A stretch of 53,617 bases of DNA. It comes from Streptomyces sp. MMG1533. GTDB lineage: Bacteria; Actinomycetota; Actinomycetes; Streptomycetales; Streptomycetaceae. Below are positions 16,710 to 25,930 of this stretch, piece after piece (the first letter of the stretch is position 1; each line of letters starts with the position of its first letter). Below the pieces are notes generated by a model. The model saw only the letters and a program-made list of their open reading frames with translations. It had not been told where the DNA came from and did no database searches. The position numbers and the translations under genes were made by a program. Location: contig NZ_LGDG01000262.1 of NCBI RefSeq assembly GCF_001279775.1, positions 1-53,617 on the forward strand. The letters are read 5' to 3'.

Positions 16710-17647
16710 TGGCGACCAGCGCCCAGACCGTGATCGCACCGGCGCGGGGGAAGGTCGCCGCACGGAGTGCCACGCTCCGCCGCAAACAGGGCTTCCAGCA
16801 CGGCGGCTGGTTCGTCGCCCCGTTCCTGGCGCTGTTCGCGCTGTTCGTGGTCTGGCCGCTGCTGCGCGGCCTCTACCTCAGTTTCACGGACGCCAACATC
16901 TCCGGCGACGGCGCGAACTTCATCGGCCTCGACAACTACCGCGAGGCCCTCAAGGACCCCCTGATGTGGGACTCGCTCGGCCACAGCGCGTACTTCACGC
17001 TCCTGGTCGTGCCCTGCATCACGGTCCTCGCCTTTCTCCTCGCGATGCTCGCCCACCACATCGAGCGCGCCAAGTGGCTGTGGCGGCTGTGCTTCTTCGC
17101 CCCGTTCCTGCTGCCGTCGACCGTCGCCGCCAACCTGTGGCAGTGGCTGTTCAACCCCGGCACCGGGATGATCAACCACGTCTTCGGCGTCGAGACGCCC
17201 TGGCTCACCGACAAGTCGTACGCCATGCTCGCCGTCGTCATCTGCACCCTGTGGTGGACGGTCGGCTTCAGCTTCCTGCTCTACCTCGCCGCCCTCCAGG
17301 GCATCCCCGCGCACCTCTACGAGGCCGCCAAGCTGGACGGCGCGAACGCCTGGCACCGCATGGTCCACATCACGCTGCCGATGATGCGCCACATCACCGG
17401 CCTCGTCATCGCCCTGCAGATCCTCGCCTCGCTCCAGGTCTTCGACCAGGCCGTCGTGATGATGGACTTCACCCCCGGCCCCGAGGAATCGACCAGGACG
17501 TTCGTGCAGTACACCCTCGAAGAGGGCTTCACCAGCTACCGCGTGGGCTACGCCTCCGCGATCTCCATCATCTTCTTCGTGATCATCGCGGCCGTCGCCC
17601 TCGCACGGATGTGGCTGCTGCGCAACCGTGAGGAGAGCGGCCGATGA
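16706..17647 (+). CDS. ABC sugar transporter permease (MalF type)
   Basis: 313 residues with six membrane helices (the first is WFVAPFLALFALFVVWPLL) and the permease EAA loop YEAAKLDGANAWHRMVHITLPMM (about residues 210-232), which docks the ATPase. ATG at 16706, overlapping the binding-protein stop by ATGA, with AAGGAGG nine bases upstream. Its own stop overlaps the next permease start. Family: binding-protein-dependent transport inner membrane component of CUT1 sugar importers. It pairs with the following MalG-type protein. Confidence 0.95.
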   Translation: MMATSAQTVIAPARGKVAARSATLRRKQGFQHGGWFVAPFLALFALFVVWPLLRGLYLSFTDANISGDGANFIGLDNYREALKDPLMWDSLGHSAYFTLLVVPCITVLAFLLAMLAHHIERAKWLWRLCFFAPFLLPSTVAANLWQWLFNPGTGMINHVFGVETPWLTDKSYAMLAVVICTLWWTVGFSFLLYLAALQGIPAHLYEAAKLDGANAWHRMVHITLPMMRHITGLVIALQILASLQVFDQAVVMMDFTPGPEESTRTFVQYTLEEGFTSYRVGYASAISIIFFVIIAAVALARMWLLRNREESGR

Positions 17648-18504
17648 CCACCGCCGCACCGATACGCGTCAAGCCCCGCAAGTCCTGGACACCCAGCCAG
17701 ATCGTGCTCACCCTCCTCGGCGCCGCCGTCTCCGCGGTGTTCCTCGCGCCGCTCGCCTGGGCCCTGTTCACCTCCCTCAAGTCCGAGACCGAGGCCGTCG
17801 AGGTGCCGCCGCACTGGCTGCCGAAGGTGTGGACGGGTCAGGCCTGGAAGGCCATCTTCGAGACCGGCAACATCACCAACTGGTTCGTGAACTCGCTGGT
17901 GGTCTCGGTGTGCGTGACGGCCGTCGTGCTGTTCGTGAGCGCGCTCGCCGGATACGGCTTCGCCCGCACCGAGTTCCGCGGCAAGGGCGCCCTGATGGGC
18001 CTCGTCATGACCGGCCTGATGGTCTCGCCCGCCGTGCTCGGCGTGCCGCTGTTCACCACCGTCCAGCAGATGGGGATGGTCGACACCTACTGGGGCATGA
18101 TCCTGCCGCAGTGCGCGCCTGCCGCGATGGTCTACATCCTCTACAAGTTCTTCCAGGGCATCCCGCGCGAGTTGGAGGAGGCGGCCTTCATCGACGGCGC
18201 CGGCCGCTGGCGCGTCTTCTTCACCATCGTGCTCCCGCTGTCCCGCCCCTCCCTCGCGGCGGTCGGCATCTTCACCTTCATCGCCTCCTGGAACAACTTC
18301 CTGTGGCCGTACATGGTGACCAACAACCCCGACCTGATGACCATGCCGAACGGCATCGCCACCGTGATGAACTCCTACGGCATCCAGTGGGCCCAGCTCA
18401 TGGCGGGCGGCCTCATGGCAGGCCTGCCGCTGATCATCGTCTTCGTCTTCTTCCAGCGCCAGATCGTGGCGGGTGTCGCGCACACCGGCCTCGCCGGCCA
18501 GTAA
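17644..18504 (+). CDS. ABC sugar transporter permease (MalG type)
   Basis: 286 residues with six predicted helices and the EAA loop LEEAAFIDGAGRWRVFFTIVLPLSRP (about 178-203). The SWNNFLWPYMV segment near residue 218 is typical of CUT1 MalG-like permeases. ATG at 17644 overlaps the upstream stop (ATGA). It is followed after 22 bases by the endo-arabinanase, so it sits inside the arabinan operon and with its partner forms the membrane channel for imported oligosaccharides. Confidence 0.95.
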   Translation: MTTAAPIRVKPRKSWTPSQIVLTLLGAAVSAVFLAPLAWALFTSLKSETEAVEVPPHWLPKVWTGQAWKAIFETGNITNWFVNSLVVSVCVTAVVLFVSALAGYGFARTEFRGKGALMGLVMTGLMVSPAVLGVPLFTTVQQMGMVDTYWGMILPQCAPAAMVYILYKFFQGIPRELEEAAFIDGAGRWRVFFTIVLPLSRPSLAAVGIFTFIASWNNFLWPYMVTNNPDLMTMPNGIATVMNSYGIQWAQLMAGGLMAGLPLIIVFVFFQRQIVAGVAHTGLAGQ

Positions 18505-18526
18505 CTCCCCCGAAGGAGCTACACAG

Positions 18527-19495
18527 TTGAAGCGCCACAGACTCGCGGTGATCGTCGCCGCAGCCCTCCTCGCCCTGCTGCCCACCACGGCCTCGGCGAC
18601 CGCCGCCTACCCCGACCCCCAGCCCGTCACCGGCCAGCAGATCATCCACGACCCGACCGTCATCCGTCTCAAGTCCGGCGGCTACGTGGCCTACTCGACC
18701 GGCGGAGTGATCGGCGCCCGCACATCGAAGGACCGCGTCCGGTGGGACGACGCCGGCAACGCCTTCGCCGAGCCGCCGAGCTGGTGGTACGAGTACAACG
18801 ACACCGGCGACCCGTGGGCCCCCGACATCTCGTATCGAGCGGGCCGGTACTGGCTCTACTACGCTGTCTCCTCCTGGGGCACCAACCACTCCGCGATCGG
18901 CGCCGCCACCTCCCCGACCGGCCTTCCCGGCACCTGGACCGACCACGGCAAGGTGTTCACCTCCGAGACGACCGACACCTGGAACGCCATCGATCCCGCG
19001 CTCATCAGGGCGGACGGCAGGTTGTGGATGACCTTCGGCTCGTACTGGACGGGCATCCGGATGGTGGAGCTGGACCCGCGGACCGGCAAGGCGGTCGAGG
19101 GCACCACGGTTCACCACCTGGCGACGCGCCCGGACGCGCCATACGCGGTGGAAGGCCCGTACGTCGTCAAACACGGCCGCCACTACTACCTCTTCGCGTC
19201 CTACGACGCCTGTTGCGCCGGGGTGAACTCGACGTACAAGATCAGGGTGGCCAGGTCGACCTCGGTGACGGGCCCGTACGTCGACAGCAAGGGCACACCG
19301 ATGCTGGCGGGCGGCGGCGACCTGCTGCTGGCCGGGCACGGCAGGTACATCGGCACGGGAGGCCAGTCGGTGTTCCAGGACCGGGGCCGGGACTGGCTGG
19401 CGTACCACTACTACGACGCAGAGGACAACGGCACACCGAAGCTGGGGCTGAACAGACTGCGCTGGAAAGCCAACGGCTGGCCAGTCGTCCTCTAG
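18527..19495 (+). CDS. Arabinan endo-1,5-alpha-L-arabinosidase (GH43), secreted
   Basis: 322 residues. TTG start at 18527 with AAGGAG eight bases upstream. A Sec signal peptide (LKRHRLAVIVAAALLALLPTTASATA) precedes a five-bladed GH43 propeller: catalytic base Asp in IIHDPTV (about residue 42), pKa-modulating Asp in NAIDPAL, acid Glu in YAVEGPYVV. YLFASYDACCAGVNSTYKIRVARS and YHYYDAEDNGTPKLGLN are endo-arabinanase signatures. It cuts the alpha-1,5 backbone outside the cell and feeds oligomers to the importer encoded just upstream. It is a paralogue of the product of 31278-32291, which has the same motif order. Confidence 0.95.
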   Translation: MKRHRLAVIVAAALLALLPTTASATAAYPDPQPVTGQQIIHDPTVIRLKSGGYVAYSTGGVIGARTSKDRVRWDDAGNAFAEPPSWWYEYNDTGDPWAPDISYRAGRYWLYYAVSSWGTNHSAIGAATSPTGLPGTWTDHGKVFTSETTDTWNAIDPALIRADGRLWMTFGSYWTGIRMVELDPRTGKAVEGTTVHHLATRPDAPYAVEGPYVVKHGRHYYLFASYDACCAGVNSTYKIRVARSTSVTGPYVDSKGTPMLAGGGDLLLAGHGRYIGTGGQSVFQDRGRDWLAYHYYDAEDNGTPKLGLNRLRWKANGWPVVL

Positions 19496-19561
19496 GGGCG
19501 CGGGGCTGCATCTATGTGCTGCTCCGCCGCACGGGCGCGACCGGCCACGAATCACCCGCAG
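19495..19561. repeat. Streptomyces-type intergenic repeat (GGGGCGCGGGGCTGC family)
   Basis: Begins GGGGCGCGGGGCTGC directly at the arabinanase stop and ends near CACCCGCAG. I recall very similar 60-70-base elements (…GCTCCGCCGC…GGGCGCGACC…) dispersed between Streptomyces genes. It may form a hairpin that tunes expression between the arabinanase and abfA. Confidence 0.55.
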
Positions 19562-19588
19562 ACGAAACCGAACCCCCGAAAGGAAAGC

Positions 19589-21100
19589 ATGAGCACCGCC
19601 CGCTTCACCCTCGACCCCGCCTTCACCATCGGCGAGGTCAACCCCCGCCTCTTCGGATCCTTCGTCGAACACCTCGGCCGCTGCGTCTACACCGGCATCT
19701 TCGAACCCGGCCACCCCTGCGCGGACGAGGACGGAATCCGCACGGACGTCCTGGACCTGGTCCGCGAACTCGGCGCGACAGCCATCCGCTACCCGGGCGG
19801 CAACTTCGTCTCCGGCTACAAGTGGGAGGACTCGGTGGGCCCCGCCGAGGACCGCCCCCGCCGCCTCGACCTCGCCTGGCGCTCCACCGAGACCAACCGC
19901 TTCGGCCTCTCCGAGTACATCGCCTTCCTGAAGAAGGTCGGCCCCCAAGCCGAGCCCATGATGGCCCTCAACCTCGGCACCCGGGGCGTCGCCGAGGCCC
20001 TCGAACTCCAGGAGTACGCCAACCACCCCGCAGGCACGGCCCTGTCCGACCTCCGTGCCGCGCACGGCGACAAGGACCCCCTCGGCATCAACCTCTGGTG
20101 CCTGGGCAACGAGATGGACGGCCCCTGGCAGACCGGCCACAAGACGGCCCAGGAGTACGGCCGGATCGCCGCCGAGACCGCCCGCGCGATGCGCCAGATC
20201 GACCCGAACGTCGAACTCGTCGCCTGCGGCTCCTCCAGCCAGTCCATGCCGACCTTCGCCGAGTGGGAGGCGACGGTCCTGGCGGAGACGTACGACCTCG
20301 TCGACTACATCTCCCTGCACGCCTACTACCAGCCCGAGGACGGTGACATCGACTCCTTCCTGGCCTCCGCCGTCGACATGGAGTCCTTCATCGAGAACGT
20401 GGTCGCCACCTGTGATCACGTGGGCGCCAGGCTGAAGTCCAAGAAGAAGATCAACCTCTCCTTCGACGAGTGGAACGTCTGGTACATCTCGGAGTGGCAC
20501 GAGATCGAGAACTCCGGCGCGCGGGACTGGGCGGAGGCCCCCCGCCTCCTTGAGGACAACTACAGCGTCACCGACGCCGTCGTCTTCGGCTCCCTCCTCA
20601 TCGCCCTGCTCCGGCACGCCGACCGCGTCACCGTCGCCTGCCTCGCCCAGCTCGTCAACGTCATCGCCCCGATCATGACCGAGCCGGGCGGCCCGGCCTG
20701 GCGCCAGACGACGTTCTTCCCGTTCGCGCAGGCCTCGAAGTACGGCCGCGGCCGGGTCCTCGACGTCCGGGTCGACTCACCGACGTACGAGACGAAGAAG
20801 TACGGCGAGGCCGACCTGCTGCACGCCACCGCCGTGCGCGCCGAGGACGGCACGGTCACCGTCTTCGCGGTCAACCGCAGCCGGTCCGACGCGCTGCCGC
20901 TCGAAGTCGCCCTGAACGGCCTCGACCTGACCTCGGTCGTCGAGCACAGCGCCCTCGCGGACGCCGACCCGGACGCCCGCAACACCCTCACCGACCCCGA
21001 GCGGGTCGCCCCGCACGCGGTCGAGGGCACGGCCCTGACGGACGGCACCCTGAGCGCCGTACTGGAGCCGCTGTCCTGGAACGTGATCCGGCTGGCGTAG
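19589..21100 (+). CDS. abfA: GH51 alpha-N-arabinofuranosidase
   Basis: 503 residues, the normal length for intracellular GH51. The (beta/alpha)8 domain carries the acid/base in CLGNEMDGPW (Glu175) and the nucleophile in SFDEWNVWY (Glu294), with a C-terminal jelly-roll ending LSWNVIRLA. The opening FTLDPAFTIGEVNPRLFGSFVEHLGRCVYTGIF is the classical GH51 start. No signal peptide is present, so it acts on imported arabino-oligosaccharides, releasing L-arabinose from non-reducing ends. ATG at 19589 with GAAAGGAAA upstream. It is last in the importer-arabinanase operon. It converges with the GH35 gene, with only 18 bases between stops, so the transcripts probably overlap. Confidence 0.97.
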   Translation: MSTARFTLDPAFTIGEVNPRLFGSFVEHLGRCVYTGIFEPGHPCADEDGIRTDVLDLVRELGATAIRYPGGNFVSGYKWEDSVGPAEDRPRRLDLAWRSTETNRFGLSEYIAFLKKVGPQAEPMMALNLGTRGVAEALELQEYANHPAGTALSDLRAAHGDKDPLGINLWCLGNEMDGPWQTGHKTAQEYGRIAAETARAMRQIDPNVELVACGSSSQSMPTFAEWEATVLAETYDLVDYISLHAYYQPEDGDIDSFLASAVDMESFIENVVATCDHVGARLKSKKKINLSFDEWNVWYISEWHEIENSGARDWAEAPRLLEDNYSVTDAVVFGSLLIALLRHADRVTVACLAQLVNVIAPIMTEPGGPAWRQTTFFPFAQASKYGRGRVLDVRVDSPTYETKKYGEADLLHATAVRAEDGTVTVFAVNRSRSDALPLEVALNGLDLTSVVEHSALADADPDARNTLTDPERVAPHAVEGTALTDGTLSAVLEPLSWNVIRLA

Positions 21101-21118
21101 GGCTCGCAGGACCCGCGG

Positions 21119-24100
21119 TCAGCGGCCGGGGGAGTCCACCGGTGTCACCGGCACTCCTCCGGCCGCCGCGCCCAGCAGGGTCAGGCGTACGTCCCGCAGG
21201 CCCGACGGTGTGGTCCCGTCGGACAGGACCGCCAGCGCGAGTGTGTTGGTGCCACGTGTGCGCAGGATCCCGTTCGGCAGGACGAAGGTGTGCTGCGGGC
21301 CCACGTCGTTGACGTACTGGCCCATGTTCCAGCCGTTGAGGAAGATCTGGACGCGGTAGGCGCGGTCCGGGTCGTCGTCGAGGGTGAGCCCGATCGAGGC
21401 GTCGGTCCCGGCGTCGACGGCCAGCCGGAAGGTCTTCCGGTACCAGGTGACGCCCTGGCCGTGGTCGGCGTGCGGGAGGTCCACCGTCCTCCACTCGCCG
21501 TCCGCGAAGCCCGGCAGGTGCCAGCCCTCCCGCTCCCCGAACAGCCCGCCGTTGTTCAGCGGCCCGCGCACGGGGTCGGGCTCGGCCGCGCCCTGCAGCC
21601 GCCAACTCACCTTCGGCTCCGGCGAGGCTCCCTTGAAGGTGACCGCCGTCAGACCGCGGGCCGCCTTGTGCGCGTCGTCCGCCCCGCCGTCCTGGTCGTG
21701 CTGCATCCGCCGGACGAGGACGGACAGGACGTGCGGGTCACCGTCCCCCTCACCGTCCCCCGCGCGCAGCGCCTCGCGAAGCCTCTCGGACAGGTCGAAG
21801 GTGGCGGTGTCCGCCCAACTGCCCTGACCCACCGTGCCGCTGTCCGGCACCGGCATCCGGTGCGTGCCCAGGGCCGTCCCGTCCAGCCACGCCATCAGCA
21901 GGCCCTGCGTGCCCGTGCTGTAGGCGAGGGAGACCGATTCGACGCCGGCCGCGTCCGTGAAGCGCCCCCGGTACCAGACGTCGCCGTAGTGGAAGCCGTA
22001 GTCGTCCGCGAAGAGGACGGGGTGCCCCTTCGGCACGGGCGTGATGCTGTACGACGTCTTCCTGTCGGCGGGCGTCCACGCCGAGTCGTCGAAGCCGGGC
22101 TCGGACTCCGGGTCCTCCGCACGCCGCCGCCAGCCGGAGTCCAGCGCGGGCAGCGTCACCGGGCCCACGCCGGGCAGCAGCCGCTCGGCCAGCAGGCTGC
22201 CGGTGACGCTGAGCCTGGTGCGCACCGGCCGCCCGTTCCAGGTGACTTCACCGACACCCCGTGGAGCCCACACCTCCAGGCCGGTCTCGTCGGTCGTGTC
22301 GCCGGTCACGTGCACCGTGCCGTCGCGCACGGTCACCTCGCGCACCAGCGCGGGGCCGTACACCAGCACCGTGCCCGACGGGGTGTCGAACGGCCACATC
22401 CGCAGGGCGGTCGCGTCGTCGGCGAAGAGCAGCAGCAGCGGCCGCTCGGACCCGGCGGCCTCGACCCTGACCCGGGTCAGTCCGCCCACGCCGAGCGGCG
22501 CGTTCACCCGCAGCAGACCGCGGTCGTAGTTCCACGCGGCCTCGGCGTCCAGCCGCGTCGCCTCCACGTCCTGTGGGCTCTCGACCGCGATCTGCGCCAT
22601 GTCGCCGTGCCGCCCCGCGAAGAGGGCGATGTCCTGCCGCCCCGCGGTGAGGCAGAACATGTGCTGCACGGTGGAGTACTTCAACTTCCGCCGCCCAAGG
22701 GCCAGTTCAGCGGTCAGCAGCAGTGCGTCCCGGGCCGGCACGGTGAACGGCACCGGGATCCCGGCGTCCGGCATGGTCGAGGAGATGTCCTCGTCGGTGT
22801 CGTTGCGCACGACGTAGACATGGGAGCCGGTGTCCGGATTGGTGAGGTGGTACACCTTCAGCCGGCCGTCCGTCGCCTTCACCGCCGCCGCCCGGTCCAG
22901 CTTCGCGAAGTCCGGTACGCGTTGCAGCAGATGCCCGAGCTGGTGCATGGGCGCCAGCTTGCCGGTGGCGCCCCGCCCCTCGTCGAAGGCCGCCCCGTAG
23001 TCGTACGACGTGTAGACGACCGGCGCGGGCAGCCAGCCCCACGAGGTGCCGCCGAAGGTCATGTAGACGTTGTTCAGCGTGATGCCGTTGGCCAGGTTGG
23101 TGAGGTGGAAACGCCGCTCGTAGGCCGCGTCCCGGGTCCGCCGCGCCTCCTCGTACCCCTTCCCTCGGAAGGTGGCACCGCCCCAGGAGTCGAACCACCC
23201 CCCGCCGGACTCGGGGACGAACCCGGGCGTCCGTGGACTGGCCGTGGCCCCGCCCTTGCGGCCGCCGATCCCGAAGTGCCCCCAGTCCGGCGGCACTTGG
23301 GCGGGATCGGGGTACCCGTCGAAGCCGTACAGCCAACGCCCCTTCTCGCCCCCGGTGTCGAACGAGCCGGGGATCCAGCGACCGTTCCGGCCCTTGTCGT
23401 TGTGGAACAGCGGTACGTCGATCCCGTCGGCCCGCACCTTCCTGTACAGGTGGGACATGTAGTCCCGCCCGGTCGCGTCGGCGTCTGCGCCGACGAAGGA
23501 GTCGTACTCGTTCTCGATCTGGTAGAGCAGGACCGTGCCCGTGCCCTTGGTGAACTGGTGCCGGGCGGCGATCGCGTTCACCTCGGTCAGCCACTCGTCG
23601 ACGTACTTCAGATACGTCGGGTCCGAGGTGCGGGCCCGGCCCCCGGTCGCCGTGAGCCAGCCGGGGAAGCCGCCGCCGTCGACCTCGGCGTTGATGTACG
23701 GCCCCGGGCGCAGGATGACGTACAGGCCGGTCTCGGCGGCCGTCCGCAGGAACAGGTCGAGGTCGCGGACGCCCGTGAAGTCGTACGCGCCGGGCGCGGG
23801 GGAGTGGTAGTTCCAGGCGACGTACACGCTGACCGCGTTGTGGCCGTGCGCGCGCATCTTCTGCAGGACGTCCCGCCACAGCGAGGGGCTCGGCAGCCGG
23901 AAGGGATGCATCTCGCCCGACCACAGGACCAGCCGCCGCCCGTCGATGATCAGCGAGTACCGGTCGAAGCCGACCGAGTGCAGGCGGCCGTCGGCGGTGG
24001 GCGGGCTCGGCGGAGGGCCCGTGGGCACGCCGCGGGACGTGCGGGCGTTCGTCGCGAAGCCGCCGCTGCCGGTCAGCGCGAGGCCGAGCGCCGTGGTGCC

Positions 24101-24136
24101 GGCGAGGGCGCTGAAAGTACGTCTGCTGAGCCCCAA
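21119..24136 (-). CDS. Secreted GH35 beta-galactosidase
   Basis: 1005 residues from a TTG at 24136 that has AGGAGG seven bases upstream and directly precedes a twin-arginine signal (LSRRTFSALAGTTALGLALTGSG). In-frame ATGs further out (24187, 24211) would bury the signal peptide. The GH35 barrel has acid/base in QIENEYDSF (Glu210) and nucleophile in PESGGGWFDSWGG (Glu309). Galactose-binding jelly-roll segments follow, the last near WYRKTFRLAVDAGTD…FLNGWNMGQYVNDVGPQ. It would remove beta-galactosyl side chains from arabinogalactan or pectic galactan outside the cell, complementing the arabinan enzymes. It is divergent from the Rrf2 gene with an 82-base gap. Confidence 0.95.
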   Translation of the reverse strand: MGLSRRTFSALAGTTALGLALTGSGGFATNARTSRGVPTGPPPSPPTADGRLHSVGFDRYSLIIDGRRLVLWSGEMHPFRLPSPSLWRDVLQKMRAHGHNAVSVYVAWNYHSPAPGAYDFTGVRDLDLFLRTAAETGLYVILRPGPYINAEVDGGGFPGWLTATGGRARTSDPTYLKYVDEWLTEVNAIAARHQFTKGTGTVLLYQIENEYDSFVGADADATGRDYMSHLYRKVRADGIDVPLFHNDKGRNGRWIPGSFDTGGEKGRWLYGFDGYPDPAQVPPDWGHFGIGGRKGGATASPRTPGFVPESGGGWFDSWGGATFRGKGYEEARRTRDAAYERRFHLTNLANGITLNNVYMTFGGTSWGWLPAPVVYTSYDYGAAFDEGRGATGKLAPMHQLGHLLQRVPDFAKLDRAAAVKATDGRLKVYHLTNPDTGSHVYVVRNDTDEDISSTMPDAGIPVPFTVPARDALLLTAELALGRRKLKYSTVQHMFCLTAGRQDIALFAGRHGDMAQIAVESPQDVEATRLDAEAAWNYDRGLLRVNAPLGVGGLTRVRVEAAGSERPLLLLFADDATALRMWPFDTPSGTVLVYGPALVREVTVRDGTVHVTGDTTDETGLEVWAPRGVGEVTWNGRPVRTRLSVTGSLLAERLLPGVGPVTLPALDSGWRRRAEDPESEPGFDDSAWTPADRKTSYSITPVPKGHPVLFADDYGFHYGDVWYRGRFTDAAGVESVSLAYSTGTQGLLMAWLDGTALGTHRMPVPDSGTVGQGSWADTATFDLSERLREALRAGDGEGDGDPHVLSVLVRRMQHDQDGGADDAHKAARGLTAVTFKGASPEPKVSWRLQGAAEPDPVRGPLNNGGLFGEREGWHLPGFADGEWRTVDLPHADHGQGVTWYRKTFRLAVDAGTDASIGLTLDDDPDRAYRVQIFLNGWNMGQYVNDVGPQHTFVLPNGILRTRGTNTLALAVLSDGTTPSGLRDVRLTLLGAAAGGVPVTPVDSPGR

Positions 24137-24218
24137 GGGAGCGCCTCCTGTTGTGCTGATCGTCCGCGACCGAGGGTGCTGGGTCATTCTGTACGGTCGG
24201 ACGCCGCACAATTGTCGT

Positions 24219-24677
24219 ATGAGGATCTCTGCGCGGGCGGACTACGCGGTACGGGCGGTGCTGGAGCTCGCCGTACGACAGGACGGCGGGCCGGTGAAGG
24301 CGGAGGCCATCGCAGCCGTCCAGGGCATCCCGCACAAGTTCCTGGAGGGCATTCTCGGCGACCTGCGGCGCGGCGGGATCGTCGACAGCCGGCGTGGCGG
24401 GGGCGGCGGCTACCGGCTCGCCCGCGAGGCCACCGCGATCACGGTCGCCGACGTCATCCGCGCAGTCGACGGGCCCATCGTGTCCGTGCGCGGCGAGCGG
24501 CCCACCGGCCTCGCGTACACCGGATCGGCCCAGCCGCTGCTGCCGCTGTGGATCGCGCTGCGCGCCAACGTCCGCAAGATCCTGGAGGGCGTCACCGTCG
24601 CCGACATCGCGGCGGACGCCCTGCCCGAGCCGGTACAGGCGCTGGCGGCGGAACCGGCGGCCTGGGAGAACCCCTGA
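24219..24677 (+). CDS. Rrf2-family regulator without Fe-S cysteines
   Basis: 152 residues. The N-terminus MRISARADYAVRAVLELAV and the wing GGIVDSRRGGGGGYRLAREATAITVADVIRAVDGPI are standard Rrf2. The protein has no cysteine at all, so it cannot hold the cluster of IscR or NsrR and belongs with CymR-like, ligand- or partner-sensing members. It lies 103 bases upstream of the TauE/SafE exporter on the same strand. With an inverted repeat in that gap, control of sulfur-compound export is a reasonable inference. The 82-base gap to the divergent GH35 gene holds both promoters; no operator is obvious there. Confidence 0.93.
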   Translation: MRISARADYAVRAVLELAVRQDGGPVKAEAIAAVQGIPHKFLEGILGDLRRGGIVDSRRGGGGGYRLAREATAITVADVIRAVDGPIVSVRGERPTGLAYTGSAQPLLPLWIALRANVRKILEGVTVADIAADALPEPVQALAAEPAAWENP

Positions 24678-24749
24678 GCCTGTGAGTGCTCCTCATCCGG
24701 GTCTCAGGTTCCACTCAGAATGACGACCTAGGGTCACGTCCCGTTCATC

Positions 24750-24766
24750 CCTACTCACCCGGTAGG
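24750..24766. promoter_or_regulatory. Candidate operator upstream of tauE/safE gene
   Basis: CCTAC-N7-GTAGG inverted repeat ending 14 bases before the exporter start. It is a plausible target for the Rrf2 protein encoded directly upstream. No copy was seen upstream of the Rrf2 gene itself. Confidence 0.4.
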
Positions 24767-24780
24767 AAACCCAGGAAACG

Positions 24781-25704
24781 ATGGGACGACCCATGCGCAC
24801 GCTGATACTGCTCGCCCTCGCGGGCCTCGGCGCCCAGCTCGTGGACGGCAGCCTCGGCATGGCCTACGGCGTCACCTCCACCACCCTGCTGCTGGCCCTG
24901 GGCACCAATCCGGCCGCCGCCTCGGCCACCGTCCACCTCGCCGAGATCGGCACCACGCTGATGTCGGGCGCCTCGCACTGGCGCTTCGGGAACGTCGACT
25001 GGAAGGTCGTCGCGAGGATCGGCGTGCCGGGAGCCGTGGGCTCCTTCCTCGGCGCGACGGTCCTCTCCAAGCTCTCCACCGAGGTCGCCGAGCCGGTGAT
25101 GTCCCTGATCCTGCTCGGCCTCGGCGTCTACGTCATGTCCCGCTTCACCTTCCGCGGCCTGCCCAAGGGCAACCTCGGCAAGCCCCTGCGCCGCCGCTTC
25201 CTCACCCCCCTCGGCCTGGTCGCCGGCTTCCTGGACGCCACCGGCGGAGGCGGCTGGGGCCCGGTCGGCACGCCCGCCCTGCTGGCCAGCGGCCGCATGG
25301 AGCCGCGCAAGGTGATCGGCTCCATCGACACCAGCGAGTTCCTGGTCGCCGTAGCCGCGAGCCTCGGCTTCCTCTTCTCCCTCGGTTCCCAGGGCATCGA
25401 CTTGCTCTGGGTCGCCGCGTTCCTCCTCGGCGGCCTGGTCGCGGCGCCGCTCGCCGCGTGGCTGGTGCGCCTGATGCCGCCGCGCGTCCTCGGGTCGGCG
25501 GTGGGCGGCGTCATCCTCGTCACCAACGTCCGGACGCTGCTCAAGAGCGACTGGCTCGCGGTGTCCGGGACGCCGGCGACGCTGGTGTACGTCGTGCTGT
25601 ACGCGCTGTGGGCGGCGGCGCTGGCGTACTCGATCCGGGCGCACCTGAACGAGAAGGCGGCGTCGGCCGTGACCCTGACGGAGCGGCAGCCCGCGGAGGT
25701 GTGA
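24781..25704 (+). CDS. TauE/SafE-family sulfite/organosulfonate exporter
   Basis: 307 residues with about eight membrane helices. The opening LILLALAGLGAQLVDGSLGMAYGVTSTTLLLALG and the internal LTPLGLVAGFLDATGGGGWGPVGTPALL form the duplicated DGxxGxGxG-like motif of TauE/SafE proteins. ATG at 24781 with AGGAAA just upstream; a second ATG at 24793 is possible. Preceded by a cysteine-free Rrf2 regulator and an inverted repeat, which fits sulfur control. The stop codon lies inside the first unit of a 15-bp tandem repeat, so the gene's 3' end may have changed through repeat growth. Confidence 0.92.
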   Translation: MGRPMRTLILLALAGLGAQLVDGSLGMAYGVTSTTLLLALGTNPAAASATVHLAEIGTTLMSGASHWRFGNVDWKVVARIGVPGAVGSFLGATVLSKLSTEVAEPVMSLILLGLGVYVMSRFTFRGLPKGNLGKPLRRRFLTPLGLVAGFLDATGGGGWGPVGTPALLASGRMEPRKVIGSIDTSEFLVAVAASLGFLFSLGSQGIDLLWVAAFLLGGLVAAPLAAWLVRLMPPRVLGSAVGGVILVTNVRTLLKSDWLAVSGTPATLVYVVLYALWAAALAYSIRAHLNEKAASAVTLTERQPAEV

Positions 25705-25766
25705 TCCGTGCGGATGTGATCCGCGGAGGTGCGATCCGCGGAGGTGTGATCCGTGCGGGTGTGAAC
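25699..25766. repeat. 15-bp tandem repeat, 4.5 copies
   Basis: Units start at 25699, 25714, 25729, 25744 and (partial) 25759, each close to GTGTGATCCGYGCGG. The first copy contains the TGA stop of the TauE/SafE gene. The function is unknown. Confidence 0.9.
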
Positions 25767-25930
25767 GGGCCGGGGTGAATGGCCGGAGTTCGACCTGTCC
25801 ATGTCATGCCAGGTCTCCCTACGATGCGATCGCCCCGAGTCTCCACAGCAACTGCACAGATTCTCCACAGAGTTGGAATCCGGAGCCGGGCGCATCCACC
25901 CCCCACCGATCCCACCGAAGGGGAGAGACC

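Noticed and set aside
18434..20617. 727-codon open frame on the minus strand
   Set aside because: Antisense to the endo-arabinanase and GH51 genes, both with intact catalytic residues; composition is typical of a shadow frame.
21290..24685. 1131-codon open frame on the plus strand
   Set aside because: Antisense to the GH35 gene, low-complexity Val/Arg/Gly/Pro composition, and it would overlap the well-supported Rrf2 gene out of frame.
25128..25895. Minus-strand frame with RTDHT/SADRT pentapeptide-like repeats
   Set aside because: The repeats come from the 15-bp DNA array read antisense; the rest is antisense to the TauE/SafE gene.
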